Positions 23,517-34,000 of a DNA stretch of 64,000 nt are shown here, piece by piece (position 1 is the stretch's first letter; the number at the start of each line of letters is the position of its first letter). The position numbers and the translations under genes were made by a program. The stretch is from Mycolicibacterium neoaurum ATCC 25795 (GTDB lineage Bacteria > Actinomycetota > Actinomycetes > Mycobacteriales > Mycobacteriaceae). Below the pieces are notes generated by a model. That model was not told where the DNA came from and ran no database searches. It saw nothing but the letters and a program-made list of their open reading frames with translations. The stretch covers positions 415,804 to 479,803 of the forward strand of contig NZ_JMDW01000003.1 of the NCBI RefSeq assembly GCF_000691525.1, written 5' to 3'.

Positions 23517-24383
23517 TCAGATCCGAAATTCGGTGTCGGTGAGGTGCGCGGACAGTGCCCACAGCGCCGAAGCCGTCGCGGAATTGCGGGCCAGCGGGCT
23601 GCGCGGGCTCGGACCGGTGGGCCCACGCATGCCGAAGCGCGGGCCGATGAAGGTGTCACCGGGGATGTCGGCGGCCGCCGCGTACAGCGTCTGGCGCGCC
23701 CCGAAGTCGGCGTCGGTGGCCAGCGCGTTGGCCGCCTTGAAGATCTTGTCACCGGTCGCGTTGCCGGTCTGGCCCTGCAGGTTGGTCGCGGAGTAGCCGG
23801 GATGGGCTGCCACCGCGCGCACCGGGGAGCCCGCGGCGCTCAGCAGCCGCTGCAACTCGGTGGTGAACAGCAGATTGGCCAGCTTGGACTGTCCATAGGC
23901 CAGCCACGCCGAATAGGGCCGGGCCCGCCAGTTCAGATCCTTGAGGCTGATGACGCCGAGCAGGTGCATCACCGAGGACACCGTCACGACGCGGTCGGTG
24001 ATCTTGGGCAGCAGCAGGTTGGTCAGTGCGAAATGGCCGAGGTGGTTGGTGCCGATCTGGCTCTCGAAACCGTCTTCGGTCCTGGCGTAGGGCACCGCCA
24101 TGATCCCGGCGTTGTTGATCATTACGTCGACGGCCTCGGTGCCGTCGGCGAATTCACGCACCGACGCCAGGCTCTGCAGGTCCAACCGCCGCACGTCGAC
24201 GTCACCGGTCATCTGTGCGGCGGCCTCGGCGCCCTTGTCGGTGTTGCGGACCGCGAGCGTGACGGCCGCGCCGGCGCGAGCCAACTCACGCGCGGTCACC
24301 AGTCCGAGTCCGCTGTTGGCGCCGGTGACGATGACGCGACGGCCGGCAAAGGAGGGCAGATCGGCGGCGGTCCATGAGCTCAT
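23517..24383 (-). CDS. Short-chain dehydrogenase/reductase (retinol-dehydrogenase-like)
   Basis: A 288-residue classical SDR. The NAD(P) fold TGANSGLGLVTARELARAGA, the NNAG motif (INNAGIM), and the active-site pattern Ser (TVSSVMH) with YxxxK (YGQSKLANL) are intact. The overall shape, including NHLGHFALTNLLLP, matches the WWOX/retinol-dehydrogenase-like SDR group, whose bacterial substrates are usually unknown lipophilic alcohols or ketones. ATG at 24383 was preferred to GTG at 24392. It is inserted between rplY and lpqT relative to M. tuberculosis and ends close to, but not overlapping, lpqT. Confidence 0.9.
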   Translation of the reverse strand: MSSWTAADLPSFAGRRVIVTGANSGLGLVTARELARAGAAVTLAVRNTDKGAEAAAQMTGDVDVRRLDLQSLASVREFADGTEAVDVMINNAGIMAVPYARTEDGFESQIGTNHLGHFALTNLLLPKITDRVVTVSSVMHLLGVISLKDLNWRARPYSAWLAYGQSKLANLLFTTELQRLLSAAGSPVRAVAAHPGYSATNLQGQTGNATGDKIFKAANALATDADFGARQTLYAAAADIPGDTFIGPRFGMRGPTGPSPRSPLARNSATASALWALSAHLTDTEFRI

Positions 24384-24397
24384 GGCAGCCACAGTAG

Positions 24398-25069
24398 CTA
24401 CTTGGCCGTGACGTCGAACCCGGAGATGATCTTCTCGATGTCCGGACCGTGCTGTTGGGCGTCATCGGCGAAACTGGTGATGGTCAGTTGCACCAGGTAC
24501 TTCTGGGCCTCCGGCTCGAGCTTGCCGGGCGCGGGCTTGTCGGGCATCGTCCCGGTGGCGAACACGATGCGGTTGTAGCTCTGCATCAGCTGCCCGCTCA
24601 GCTCGTAGGTGCCCTCGATCATCGAGGACGGGAAGCCCTTGAAGTCATCGCGGGAACCGTTGAGCTTCTTGAAGTTCGGTGACACCTCGGCATCGACGTC
24701 GGCATGCTTGAGTGCCTCGGCGGTGTCGAAATCGCCGTCGAGGGTGAAGACCATCAGCATCGCCGTGGGGTAGGTGTCGCCATCGGCGATCACCCGGGTG
24801 CCGGCCGCGAGGTTGGTGTTGGTGTAGTCCTGCCACCCTTCGGGGCGCGGCACCGTCACGGCGAGGTCGGTCAGCTTTTCCGGAGCGACCGGCTTGCCCT
24901 CCACGCCGACGCTCTCCAGATATGCCGACAGCGGGACCGTCTCGTCGGAGGTGGGCTGTGACGTCGGGCGGGTGGGGGTGGTGGCCAACAACGACTGGTA
25001 GTCGGGCGTGGCGTCACCGCATCCGGCCAGCGCCAGGCACGCCAACAGACCCGCGGCGATCTTCCTCAC
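24398..25069 (-). CDS. lpqT: LpqN/LpqT-family lipoprotein
   Basis: A 223-residue exported lipoprotein, equivalent in position and length to Rv1016c. The signal peptide MRKIAAGLLACLALAGC ends in an LAGC lipobox. The mature part is a LpqN/LpqT-type domain (PEGWQDYTNTNLAAGTRVIADG, AMLMVFTLDGDFD); the function of the family is not established, and related LpqN proteins have been reported to bind host or cell-envelope proteins. The GTG start overlaps the stop of the arsenate-reductase-like gene (GTGA), so the two are translationally coupled. Confidence 0.9.
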   Translation of the reverse strand: MRKIAAGLLACLALAGCGDATPDYQSLLATTPTRPTSQPTSDETVPLSAYLESVGVEGKPVAPEKLTDLAVTVPRPEGWQDYTNTNLAAGTRVIADGDTYPTAMLMVFTLDGDFDTAEALKHADVDAEVSPNFKKLNGSRDDFKGFPSSMIEGTYELSGQLMQSYNRIVFATGTMPDKPAPGKLEPEAQKYLVQLTITSFADDAQQHGPDIEKIISGFDVTAK

Positions 25070-25407
25070 AACAGTTCGCGGATGTTCTCGATCGGGCGGG
25101 CCAGCCGGGTGCCCTTGTCGGTGATCACGAACGGGCGCTCGATCAGGATCGGGTGCTCGGCGAGCGCGTCGAGCAGTTCGTCATCGCTGGCCTGCGCCAG
25201 ATTCAGTTCCTTGTAGAGGGATTCGCGCTTGCGCACCGCATCGCGCACCTCGATACCGGCATCGGCGATCATCGCCGCCAACTCGGCCCGACCGGGTGGC
25301 GTCTTCAGGTACAGCACGATCTCCGGTTCGATCCCGTTCTCACGCAACAGATCCAGTGTCTTGCGTGACGTCGAGCATTTCGGATTGTGGAAGATGCGGG
25401 CCGTCAT
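25066..25407 (-). CDS. Arsenate reductase (glutaredoxin-type, ArsC/YfgD family)
   Basis: A 113-residue thioredoxin-fold protein. The catalytic Cys lies in NPKCSTSRKTL near the N-terminus, and the conserved arginine region GTRLARP is near the C-terminus, both as in ArsC of E. coli. Without an ars operon around it, the in vivo substrate may be something other than arsenate, as for the YfgD subgroup. The start ATG at 25407 is clear from the conserved MTARIFHNPKC beginning. It overlaps the lpqT start by 4 bp and lies 32 bp downstream of prsA. Confidence 0.88.
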   Translation of the reverse strand: MTARIFHNPKCSTSRKTLDLLRENGIEPEIVLYLKTPPGRAELAAMIADAGIEVRDAVRKRESLYKELNLAQASDDELLDALAEHPILIERPFVITDKGTRLARPIENIRELL

Positions 25408-25439
25408 GTCTGAATCACTCCTCGCGCAAACGCTCGACG

Positions 25440-26420
25440 CTAGGCCGACCCGTCGAACAGCCCGGTCACCGACCCGTTGTCGAAGACCGCACGGATCGTG
25501 TTGGCCAGCAACGGTGCGATGGACAGGACCGTCAGCGCCGGGAACCGCTTCTCCTCGCCGATCGGCAGCGTGTTGGTGACGATGACCTCGCGCGCACCGC
25601 AGTCGGCGAGCCGCTGGGCGGCCGGGTCGGACAGCACACCGTGCGTCGCGGCGATGATCACGTCCTTGGCACCGTCCTGACGGAGCAGGTTGACCGCGCC
25701 GGCGATGGTGCCGCCGGTGTCGATCATGTCGTCGGTCAGGATGCAGGTCTTGCCCTTGACATCGCCGACGACGCGGTTGGACTTGACCTGGTTGGGGACC
25801 AGCGGATCGCGGGTCTTGTGGATGAAGGCCAGCGGGACACCGCCGAGCGAATCGGCCCACTTCTCGGCGACCCGGACCCGGCCGGAGTCGGGGGAGACGA
25901 CGACCTTGTCATCATCGGCATAGTTCTCGGCGATGTAGCCGGTGAGCAGCTTCTGGGCGCGCATGTGGTCCACCGGGCCGTCGAAGAAGCCCTGGATCTG
26001 ATCGGTGTGCAGATCCACGGTGACGATGCGGTCGGCGCCTGCGGTCTTGAGCAGATCGGCGACCAGGCGGGCCGAGATCGGTTCACGGCCGCGGTGCTTC
26101 TTGTCCTGCCGGGCGTAGGGGTAGAACGGCAGGATCGCGGTGATGCGCTTGGCGCTTCCGCGCTTGAGGGCGTCGATCATGATCAGCTGTTCCATCAGCC
26201 ACTGGTTCAGCGGGGCCGGGTGGGACTGCAGGACGAACGCGTCACAGCCGCGCACGGACTCGTCGAATCGGACGAAGATCTCGCCGTTGGCGAAGTCGCG
26301 CGCGGTCTGCGCGGTCACCGGGACGTCGAGTTCCTTGGCCACCTGCTCGGCCAGCTCTGGGTGCGCCCGGCCGGCGAAGAGCATCAGGTTCTTGCGATTG
26401 TCGGTCCAGTCGTGGCTCAT
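25440..26420 (-). CDS. prsA: Ribose-phosphate pyrophosphokinase
   Basis: A 326-residue PRPP synthetase (same length as Rv1017c). It makes phosphoribosyl pyrophosphate from ribose 5-phosphate and ATP for nucleotide, histidine and cell-wall decaprenyl-phosphoryl-arabinose synthesis. The flag-loop region FYPYARQDKKHRGREPISARL, the metal site VTVDLHTDQIQGFFDGPVDH and the PRPP-binding loop DDMIDTGGTI are present. ATG at 26420 gives the conserved N-terminus. It follows glmU by 90 bp on the same strand. Confidence 0.96.
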   Translation of the reverse strand: MSHDWTDNRKNLMLFAGRAHPELAEQVAKELDVPVTAQTARDFANGEIFVRFDESVRGCDAFVLQSHPAPLNQWLMEQLIMIDALKRGSAKRITAILPFYPYARQDKKHRGREPISARLVADLLKTAGADRIVTVDLHTDQIQGFFDGPVDHMRAQKLLTGYIAENYADDDKVVVSPDSGRVRVAEKWADSLGGVPLAFIHKTRDPLVPNQVKSNRVVGDVKGKTCILTDDMIDTGGTIAGAVNLLRQDGAKDVIIAATHGVLSDPAAQRLADCGAREVIVTNTLPIGEEKRFPALTVLSIAPLLANTIRAVFDNGSVTGLFDGSA

Positions 26421-26510
26421 CTGTTGTGCCCTGCCAGTCGGGGGTCGATTACGCGCCAATCGTACGTAGCTTTTCCTGGCAGTCGTGCACGGGTTACCAG
26501 ATTGCCAACA

Positions 26511-27950
26511 TCAGGCGTCGGGTTCGCTCGCCCCGGCCTTGCGCGCGGCCTCGGCGGACGTGCTCGCCGGACGCTTGCGCAGCACCCATCCCTCGATGGT
26601 GCGCTGGGTGTTGTCCGACACCGCGAGCGCACCCGGCGGGACATCGTCGCGCAGTACCGTGCCCGCACCGGTGTAAGCGCCGTCACCGACGCTCACCGGT
26701 GCCACGAACATGGTGTCCGAGCCGGTCCGGACGTGCGATCCGATGGTGGTGCGCTGTTTGGTCTCGCCGTCGTAGTTGACGAAGACGCTGGATGCGCCGA
26801 TGTTGCTGTGCTCGCCGATATCGGCGTCACCGACGTAGGTCAGGTGCGGCACCTTGGTGCCCGCCCCGATGGTCGAGTTCTTGGTCTCGACGAACGCGCC
26901 CAGCTTGCCGCCGGCACCCAGCGTGGTCCCGGGCCGCAGGTAGGTGAACGGACCGACGGTGGCACCGGGACCGATCACCGAGAGCTCACCGTGGGTGCGG
27001 ATAACGGTGGCACCGTCGCCGACCTCCATCGACGTCAGTGTGGTGTCCGGTCCGATGGTGCAGTTGGCGCCGATGGTGGTGACACCCAGCAGCTGGGTGC
27101 CCGGCGCGATCACCGTGTCGGGGCCGATCTCGACATCGACGTCGATCCAGGTGGTCGCCGGATCGGTGACGGTGACCCCGGCCCGTTGATGTCCGATGAT
27201 GGTGCGCCGGTTCAACTCGGCACCCAGCGCCGCGAGCTGCACCCGATCGTTGACGCCGGAGACCAATGCGGTGTCGGCGACATGCTCGGCCTGGACGGGC
27301 AGACCCTGGTTGCGGATCAGCGCGATCGCGTCGGTGAGATACAGCTCGCCCTGGGCGTTGTCGGTGCGCAATTGGGTCAGCGCCGAGCGCAGGGCGGCGG
27401 CGTCGAACGCGTACACCCCGGAGTTGATCTCCGCGACGGCGCGTTGGGCGGCGTCGGCATCGGCATGTTCGACGATCGCGGTGACACCGCCGTCGTCATC
27501 ACGGATGATCCGCCCGTAGCCGGTCGGATCGTCGAGTGTGGTGGTCAGGATCGTCACTCCCGCGCCGGCATGCGCTGCGGCCAGGCCGGACAGGGTCGCA
27601 CCGTCGAGCAGGGGCACATCGGCGGTGGTGACGATGACGGTCCCGGCGAAATCATCGGGCAGCCCGGTCAACCCGACGCCGACGGCGTGGCCGGTGCCCA
27701 GCTGCTCCTCCTGGACGACGGCCGTGACGGTGACCGCGCCGCCGGCGAATCGGTCGATCTCGGCGCTGACCTGTTCCCGGCCGTGGCCGATGACGACGGC
27801 CACGTGATGCGGGTTCAGGGCGGTGACGGCGTGCAGGGTGTGGCCCAGCATGGTGCGGCCGCCGAGGGGGTGCAGGACCTTCGGGATGACCGAGCGCATC
27901 CGGGTGCCCGCGCCCGCGGCGAGGATGATCACGGCTGTTTCGGTGGACAC
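26511..27950 (-). CDS. glmU: Bifunctional UDP-GlcNAc pyrophosphorylase / glucosamine-1-phosphate acetyltransferase
   Basis: A 479-residue two-domain enzyme that produces UDP-N-acetylglucosamine for peptidoglycan and the arabinogalactan linker. The N-terminal Rossmann-like uridyltransferase carries [11 protein letters not shown] and the lysine of KVLHPLGG. The C-terminal half is a left-handed beta helix of hexapeptide repeats ([20 protein letters not shown] and on) with the acetyl-CoA site near [18 protein letters not shown] at 27950 follows GGAGGA. The extreme C-terminal tail (KAGASEPDA) is short compared with the long tail of M. tuberculosis GlmU. Confidence 0.96.
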   Translation of the reverse strand: MSTETAVIILAAGAGTRMRSVIPKVLHPLGGRTMLGHTLHAVTALNPHHVAVVIGHGREQVSAEIDRFAGGAVTVTAVVQEEQLGTGHAVGVGLTGLPDDFAGTVIVTTADVPLLDGATLSGLAAAHAGAGVTILTTTLDDPTGYGRIIRDDDGGVTAIVEHADADAAQRAVAEINSGVYAFDAAALRSALTQLRTDNAQGELYLTDAIALIRNQGLPVQAEHVADTALVSGVNDRVQLAALGAELNRRTIIGHQRAGVTVTDPATTWIDVDVEIGPDTVIAPGTQLLGVTTIGANCTIGPDTTLTSMEVGDGATVIRTHGELSVIGPGATVGPFTYLRPGTTLGAGGKLGAFVETKNSTIGAGTKVPHLTYVGDADIGEHSNIGASSVFVNYDGETKQRTTIGSHVRTGSDTMFVAPVSVGDGAYTGAGTVLRDDVPPGALAVSDNTQRTIEGWVLRKRPASTSAEAARKAGASEPDA

Positions 27951-28033
27951 GTATTCCTCCTCCGCGACCGAGGAGTGCCTACCCGCGGACACACCGTCGA
28001 CGCTGTGGTTTGGGGTCGCTCGCGGCTGTTGAG

Positions 28034-28105
28034 CTCCGTCGCCAGGACTCGAACCTGAACTATCTGAACCAAAATCAGAGGTGCTGCCGATTACACCACG
28101 ACGGA
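28034..28105 (-). tRNA. glnU: tRNA-Gln (anticodon TTG)
   Basis: A 72-nt cloverleaf on the minus strand. The acceptor arms TCCGTCG and CGACGGA pair perfectly with G as discriminator, the anticodon stem CTGAT/ATCAG region encloses the loop TTTTGGT with anticodon TTG, and the T arm contains GGTTCGAGTCC. No CCA is encoded. The location between glmU and the tetR gene matches M. tuberculosis. Confidence 0.96.
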
Positions 28106-28144
28106 CCGATCACTCCGAGACTCTAGTGCAAGCCGACTAAGGTC

Positions 28145-28786
28145 ATGGGCGTGGCAGCACCCGAGAAAGACGTCCGTGCGCCGCGCGCCCGGATGACCGG
28201 CAGTGAACGCCGTCAGCAGCTCATCGAGATCGCCAAGTCGCTGTTCGCCGAGCGGGGCTTCGACGGTACCTCCATCGAGGAGGTCGCCCAACGGGCCAAT
28301 GTCTCCAAGCCGGTGGTGTACGAGCACTTCGGGGGCAAGGAGGGCCTCTACGCCGTCGTCGTCGACCGCGAGATGTCGACGCTGCTGGACGGCATCACCT
28401 CCTCGCTGGTGAAGAACCGGTCGCGGGTCCGGATCGAACTGGTGGCCCTGGCACTGCTGACCTACGTCGAGGAACACACCGACGGGTTCCGCATCCTGGT
28501 CCGCGATTCGCCGGCGGCGCTCACCTCGGGCACCTACGCGACGCTGCTCAACGACGCCGCCAACCAGGTCGCCTCGATCCTGGCCGGCGATTTCTCCCGT
28601 CGCGGTCTGGATCCTGATCTGGCGCCGCTGTACGCGCAGGCGCTGGTCGGATCGGTCTCGATGACCGCGCAGTGGTGGCTCGACGTGCGCGAACCCAAGA
28701 AGGAAGTGGTCGCCGCGCACGTGGTCAACGTGGTGTGGAATGGGTTGACCCACCTGGAGGCCGACCCGCAGCTGCACGCGGAGTGA
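28145..28786 (+). CDS. TetR-family transcriptional regulator
   Basis: A 213-residue TetR regulator, positional equivalent of Rv1019. The helix-turn-helix lies at LIEIAKSLFAERGFDGTSIEEVAQRANVSKPVVYEHFGGKEGLYAVVV. The C-terminal ligand domain is of the common TetR_C type (WWLDVREPKKEVVAAHVVNVVWNGL). Such a regulator next to mfd and the tRNA is conserved in mycobacteria; its ligand is not known. ATG at 28145 is used; GTG at 28151 is also possible. Confidence 0.9.
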   Translation: MGVAAPEKDVRAPRARMTGSERRQQLIEIAKSLFAERGFDGTSIEEVAQRANVSKPVVYEHFGGKEGLYAVVVDREMSTLLDGITSSLVKNRSRVRIELVALALLTYVEEHTDGFRILVRDSPAALTSGTYATLLNDAANQVASILAGDFSRRGLDPDLAPLYAQALVGSVSMTAQWWLDVREPKKEVVAAHVVNVVWNGLTHLEADPQLHAE

Positions 28787-28787
28787 G

Positions 28788-29363
28788 CTAACTCGGCGCT
28801 GCCTCGCGCGCCTTGCGCTTGGCCTCGGCCGTCAGGTAGCACCCGGTGGTCACCTGCAGCGACGCGGCCACCATCGATCCGAAGGCCACCCGGCCGCCGT
28901 AGGCATCGCTGATGGTCAGGTCCTTGGCCTCGTCGTCGGTCGGGTTCTCGGTGCGGCCGGTGACATCGGTGAACCCGTACCGCGCCGCGATATCGATGAC
29001 GGCCTGGGCGGCCTGCGGCCACAGGGCGGCGGAGACCGGTACTTCCGACACGTAGTTGCGGCTGAAATAGATGTTGCCGTCGGTGGAGCCGAAATCGCCG
29101 CAGTGGCTGCTGCGTTCGTCGCGATTGGGCAGCCAGCGCGATCCCGGAACGATCCGGCTGAGCTCGGTGGTCATCTCACCGATCATCCGGTCCCGGTCGG
29201 CCAACACCTCCTCGGCATCGCGGCGCTCCAGCAGGACGCCGAGTTCGGCGGGGCTGCCATGGCCGCTGTCGCCCTCGGCCGGGCCCTGGTACTCGGACTC
29301 AAACATCGGCCCGCACCCCGTCAGCAGTACCGCCAGCAGGAATGTGATCAGCGTGCGCCACAT
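28788..29363 (-). CDS. LppA-like lipoprotein
   Basis: A 191-residue lipoprotein with signal peptide [17 protein letters not shown] ending in an LTGC lipobox. The mature part resembles the mycobacterial LppA/LppB family in overall layout: a helical start ([27 protein letters not shown]), a Cys in HCGDF, and a terminal TTGCYL Cys that probably pairs with it. Its ATG overlaps by one base the stop of the upstream WXG-like/DUF1023 hydrolase (TGATG), so the two proteins are made together, which suggests a hydrolase-lipoprotein pair. Function unknown; convergent with the tetR gene with a one-base gap. Confidence 0.8.
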   Translation of the reverse strand: MWRTLITFLLAVLLTGCGPMFESEYQGPAEGDSGHGSPAELGVLLERRDAEEVLADRDRMIGEMTTELSRIVPGSRWLPNRDERSSHCGDFGSTDGNIYFSRNYVSEVPVSAALWPQAAQAVIDIAARYGFTDVTGRTENPTDDEAKDLTISDAYGGRVAFGSMVAASLQVTTGCYLTAEAKRKAREAAPS

Positions 29364-30922
29364 CAATCCTCCACTTTCACGTATCGGTCGTCCTGTCCCA
29401 GTCCGGCCACCACCACCGCCTGGTTGTACAGGGCCGTGGTGTCGACGAACGAGTACTCGCTGTGGCCGGTGGACTGGTTGCGCTGACCCAGCGGCGTGGC
29501 CTCGGCGTTGGTGGACAGGTCGATGAATCCCGGCAGCGAGGACGGGATGGCCCCGCCGAATCTACCCAGGTTGGCCACCACATCGTTCTCGGCGTGCTGG
29601 ACGAAGACGTTGCCCTCGGCCATATGCAGGTCCGCGGGAGTCACACTGTCGAAGAATTGCAACGGGTTGGTCTCCAGCCCCGGGGACCCCATGAAGACGA
29701 CATCGTCGGCGGCGGTGCCGCGTTGCAGCGCCTCGCTGGCCAGTGTCGATCCGTAGGAGTGGCCGAGCACGGTCAGGTGCGGGTCGGTGTCGCGCGAGCT
29801 GTCCAGGCCGTTGATGAACGACGCCAGTGCGGGTGCGTTGTCGTCGGCATAGTGTGCGCTGCCGGCCTGGGCGAGGTTGGCGGGCGGTTCGTAGCCGAGC
29901 CACGCGACGGTCGCGACGGTTTCGTCGCTCTTGCCGGCGTTGTCCAGCACCCGCTCGGTCTCGGTGCGCAGCCATTCGGATTGTTCGATATAGGTGGGCA
30001 GGTCGTTGCCGGCATTCGGCTTGTCATAGGGCACCGATCCGGTGCCTGGCACGTAGACGCTGACATGGTCGGCGGTGTCGACGTTGCCGGAGGCCACCGC
30101 CACCTTCGGATGTTCACCGTCGAAGTCCAGCACCAGCAGCTGGCGGTCCGGCTTGGAGATGGCATCGTCGACGGCCGCGATGGTGCCGCGTTCCTCGGCG
30201 GTGAGGTTCGGATCCTTGCGCAGCTGCGCAAGCCGATTACGGTTCGCCTGATCGCGTGCGGTGCCGGGCACCCCGTCCAGATTGCCGACCCATTCCGGTT
30301 TCTCGGCGATGATGCGTGCCTGGTCCTGTGGGCTGAGACCGTCCCACCACTGGTTGACCTCGGTATCGGTCGCGCCCTCGGGGGGCTTCAGTTCCTCGAT
30401 ATCGGGTCGGGTCGGCGTCTCGGTGGGCATCTCACCGGGCGTGCTCAGGGGAGTGGCACCGTCAATGCCCTGGGAGGTGGCCCGGTCGACAGCCCCGAAC
30501 TGTGTCAGCATCGTCTTGAGCGCAGTGCTGTACGCGGCGGCGACCTCCGGGGTCATCGGACCGGTGCCGGACGGTGCGACGGTGCCATCCGCGCCGACGA
30601 TCGCACCCAGCGCGGCGGCCTGGTTGGTGAGGTCGACGATCGCCTGGCGCAGCGGTGTCATGTTGGTACCACCGCCCTCGAGCGTGGTCGCGATCGTCTG
30701 CAGCCGGTCCCGCAGCTCGGTCAACCGGGCGGTGTTCTGCTCACCTCGGGCCTGCGCCGCCCGCGATGCGGTGCCCTGCCAGCCGCCGGCCAGATCACCG
30801 AGGGCGCTCCGCTGGGCGGCGATGAGGGAATCGACTTGGCCGATCTTGGTTTTCAGCTGTGCGGCCGCACCGGACAACGCAGCGGGGCTGCTGGCAGCGA
30901 CGGCCGGGATCGTCAGCGTCAC
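29363..30922 (-). CDS. WXG-like N-terminus fused to DUF1023 alpha/beta hydrolase
   Basis: A 519-residue protein. The first 110 residues are helical with a WQG motif at 48-50 between two helices, the layout of ESAT-6/WXG100-type domains. A Pro/Thr-rich linker (about 165-190) and a helical spacer lead to an alpha/beta hydrolase of the DUF1023 family. A likely triad is Ser389 in GHSYG, Asp447 in AENDVV and His487 in GHSEYS. No classical signal peptide is seen, so export, if any, might use a type VII route, but no ESX genes are nearby. It is coupled to the LppA-like lipoprotein by overlapping stop/start. Substrate unknown. Confidence 0.83.
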   Translation of the reverse strand: MTLTIPAVAASSPAALSGAAAQLKTKIGQVDSLIAAQRSALGDLAGGWQGTASRAAQARGEQNTARLTELRDRLQTIATTLEGGGTNMTPLRQAIVDLTNQAAALGAIVGADGTVAPSGTGPMTPEVAAAYSTALKTMLTQFGAVDRATSQGIDGATPLSTPGEMPTETPTRPDIEELKPPEGATDTEVNQWWDGLSPQDQARIIAEKPEWVGNLDGVPGTARDQANRNRLAQLRKDPNLTAEERGTIAAVDDAISKPDRQLLVLDFDGEHPKVAVASGNVDTADHVSVYVPGTGSVPYDKPNAGNDLPTYIEQSEWLRTETERVLDNAGKSDETVATVAWLGYEPPANLAQAGSAHYADDNAPALASFINGLDSSRDTDPHLTVLGHSYGSTLASEALQRGTAADDVVFMGSPGLETNPLQFFDSVTPADLHMAEGNVFVQHAENDVVANLGRFGGAIPSSLPGFIDLSTNAEATPLGQRNQSTGHSEYSFVDTTALYNQAVVVAGLGQDDRYVKVED

Positions 30923-31030
30923 CGTCTCACCCCCGCCCCAGGAACCCCACCGAACACGCTAACACCGGGCGACCCGGCGATTGCGCACCGAATTTCGGAC
31001 CGGACGCAGGCCGCCTACGATGGAGCCATC

Positions 31031-34000
31031 ATGACCGCACCGGGGCACACTCATGTCCAAATCCCGATCGCGGGGCTCGTCGACCTGGCGCTCACCTCGC
31101 CCACCTTCCTGGATCTGATCGACCGCGCCGAAAGCCGGCCCGACACGCTGGCGATGGTCGGTCCGGCCAGCGCGCGGCTGTTCACCGCCGCCGCGCTGGC
31201 GCGTACCGGCCCGCTGCTCGTCGTCACCGCGACGGGTCGCGAAGCCGATGACCTGACCGCCGAACTGAAGGCTGTGTTCGGGGACGCCGTCGCGCTGTTC
31301 CCGTCCTGGGAGACGCTGCCGCATGAGCGGCTCTCACCCGGGGTCGAGACGGTCGGCGCCAGGATGTTGGTGTTGCGCCGGCTGGCCCGCCCCGACGCCG
31401 AGCACCTGGGTCCGCCGTTGCAGGTGGTGGTCACCACGGCTCGGTCGTTGATGCAGCCGATGCTGGCCGCTCTCGGTGAGATCGAGCCGGTGACGTTGGC
31501 CGTCGGCGCCGATTCGGATTTCGACGAGACGATCGCGCGGCTGGTCGAGCTGGCCTACACCCGGGTGGACATGGTGGCCAAGCGCGGCGAGTTCGCGGTC
31601 CGCGGCGGCATCCTGGACATCTTCCCGCCGACCGCCGAACATCCGGTGCGCGTGGAATTCTGGGGTGACGAGGTGTCCGAGATGCGGATGTTCTCGGTCG
31701 CCGACCAGCGTTCCATCACCGAGATCGAGATCCACCGCGTCGACGCCGTGGCCTGCCGCGAGATCCTGATCACCGAACAGGTCAAGCAACGCGCGGCCCA
31801 GCTCGTCGACGCCCAGCCCCAGACCGACAACACCATCGCCGGATCCATCGGCGACATGCTGGCCAAACTGTCCGAGGGCATCCCGGTCGACGGGATGGAG
31901 GCGCTACTGCCGGTGCTGGAGCCCACCGAGCTCACGTTGCTGACCAGCCACCTGCCCGAGGGCACCCCGGTGCTGGTGTGCGATCCCGAGAAGGTGCGCT
32001 CGCGCGCCGCGGATCTCATCCGCACCGGCCGCGAATTCCTGGAGGCATCCTGGTCGGTGGCGGCCATCGGTGGTGCCGCTCCGGTGGATGTCGAAGCGCT
32101 GGGCGGTTCGGGCTTCCGCGAACTCGACGAGGTGCGCGCCGGTGCGGCACGCTGGTGGACGCTGAGCCAGCTGACCGACGAGGGTGCCGTCGAACTCGAC
32201 GTGCGACCCGCGCCGTCGGCGCGCAGCCAACACGCGGTCGACGAGATCTTCGCGATGTTGCGGGCGCACGTGGCGACCGGTGGCTTTGCCGTGGTGGTGA
32301 CGCCGGGGTCAGGTACCGCGCAGCGCGTCGTCGAGCAGCTCGCCGAAGCCGATACGCCCGCAACGTTGTTGGAGGCCGGAGCGCAGCCGACCGCCGGTGT
32401 GGTCGGGGTGCTCAAGGGGCCGCTGCACGACGGTGTCGTCATCCCCGGCGCCAACCTGGTGATCATCACCGAGACCGATCTGACCGGTAACCGCGTTGCC
32501 GCCACCGACGGCAAACGCCTTGCCGCCAAGCGTCGTAACGTGGTCGACCCGTTGGCATTGACGGCCGGCGACCTGGTGGTCCACGATCAGCACGGCATCG
32601 GCAAGTTCGTCGAGATGACCGAACGCGTCATCGGCGGCGCACGGCGCGAGTACCTGGTGCTCGAGTACGCCTCGGCCAAACGCGGTGGCGGCACCGACAA
32701 GCTCTATGTGCCGATGGACTCGCTCGATCAGCTGTCCCGCTACGTCGGCGGGCAGGCGCCGACGCTGAGCCGGCTCGGGGGCAGCGACTGGACCAACACC
32801 AAGACCAAGGCGCGCAAGGCCGTTCGTGAGATCGCCGGTGAGCTGGTCTCGCTGTATGCCAAGCGGCAGGCCGCGCCCGGGCACGCCTTCGGTCCGGACA
32901 CCCCGTGGCAGGCCGAGATGGAGGATGCGTTCGGGTTCACCGAGACCATGGACCAGATGACCGCCATCGCCGAGGTCAAATCCGATATGGAGAAACCGGT
33001 TCCGATGGACCGGGTCATCTGCGGTGACGTCGGCTACGGCAAGACCGAGATCGCGGTGCGCGCGGCGTTCAAGGCGGTACAGGACGGTAAGCAGGTCGCG
33101 GTCCTGGTGCCCACGACGCTGCTCGCCGATCAGCATCTGCAGACCTTCAGCGCGCGGATGGCCGGTTTCCCGGTGACGGTCAAGGGACTGTCGCGGTTCA
33201 CCGACGCGAACGAGTCCAAGGCAGTGCTGGACGGAATGGTCGACGGCTCGGTCGATGTCGTGATCGGCACGCACCGGCTGCTGCAGACCGCGGTGCGCTG
33301 GAAGGACCTCGGCCTGGTCATCGTCGACGAGGAGCAGCGCTTCGGCGTCGAACACAAGGAACACATCAAGAGCCTGCGCACCCACGTCGACGTGCTCACC
33401 ATGAGTGCGACCCCGATCCCGCGCACCCTGGAGATGAGCCTGGCAGGCATCCGCGAGATGTCGACCATCCTCACCCCGCCCGAGGAGCGTTTCCCGGTGC
33501 TGACCTACGTCGGCCCGCACGATGACAAACAGGTCGCCGCCGCGCTGCGCCGCGAACTGCTGCGCGACGGGCAGGCGTTCTACATCCACAACCGGGTCAA
33601 GTCGATCGATCAGGCCGCCGCCCGAGTGCAGGCGATGGTGCCCGAGGCCCGGGTCGTGGTGGCGCACGGCCAGATGGCCGAGGAGACCCTGGAGAAGACC
33701 GTCGAGGGCTTCTGGAACCGTGAGTTCGACATCCTGGTGTGCACCACCATCGTCGAGACGGGTCTGGACATCTCCAACGCCAATACCCTGATCGTGGAGC
33801 GGGCGGACACCTTCGGCCTTTCCCAGCTGCACCAGCTGCGCGGCCGGGTGGGGCGCAGCCGGGAACGCGGATACGCCTATTTCCTGTATCCGCCCGAGGT
33901 TCCACTCACCGAGACCGCCCACGACCGGTTGGCCACCATCGCCCAGAACAACGATCTGGGTGCCGGGATGGCGGTCGCCATGAAGGATCTGGAGATCCGC

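Noticed and set aside
25296..28058. 920-codon plus-strand frame over arsC, prsA and glmU
   Set aside because: Its translation is Arg/Gly/Asp-rich shadow sequence typical of the antisense of high-GC genes, while the minus strand has clear PrsA and GlmU motifs.
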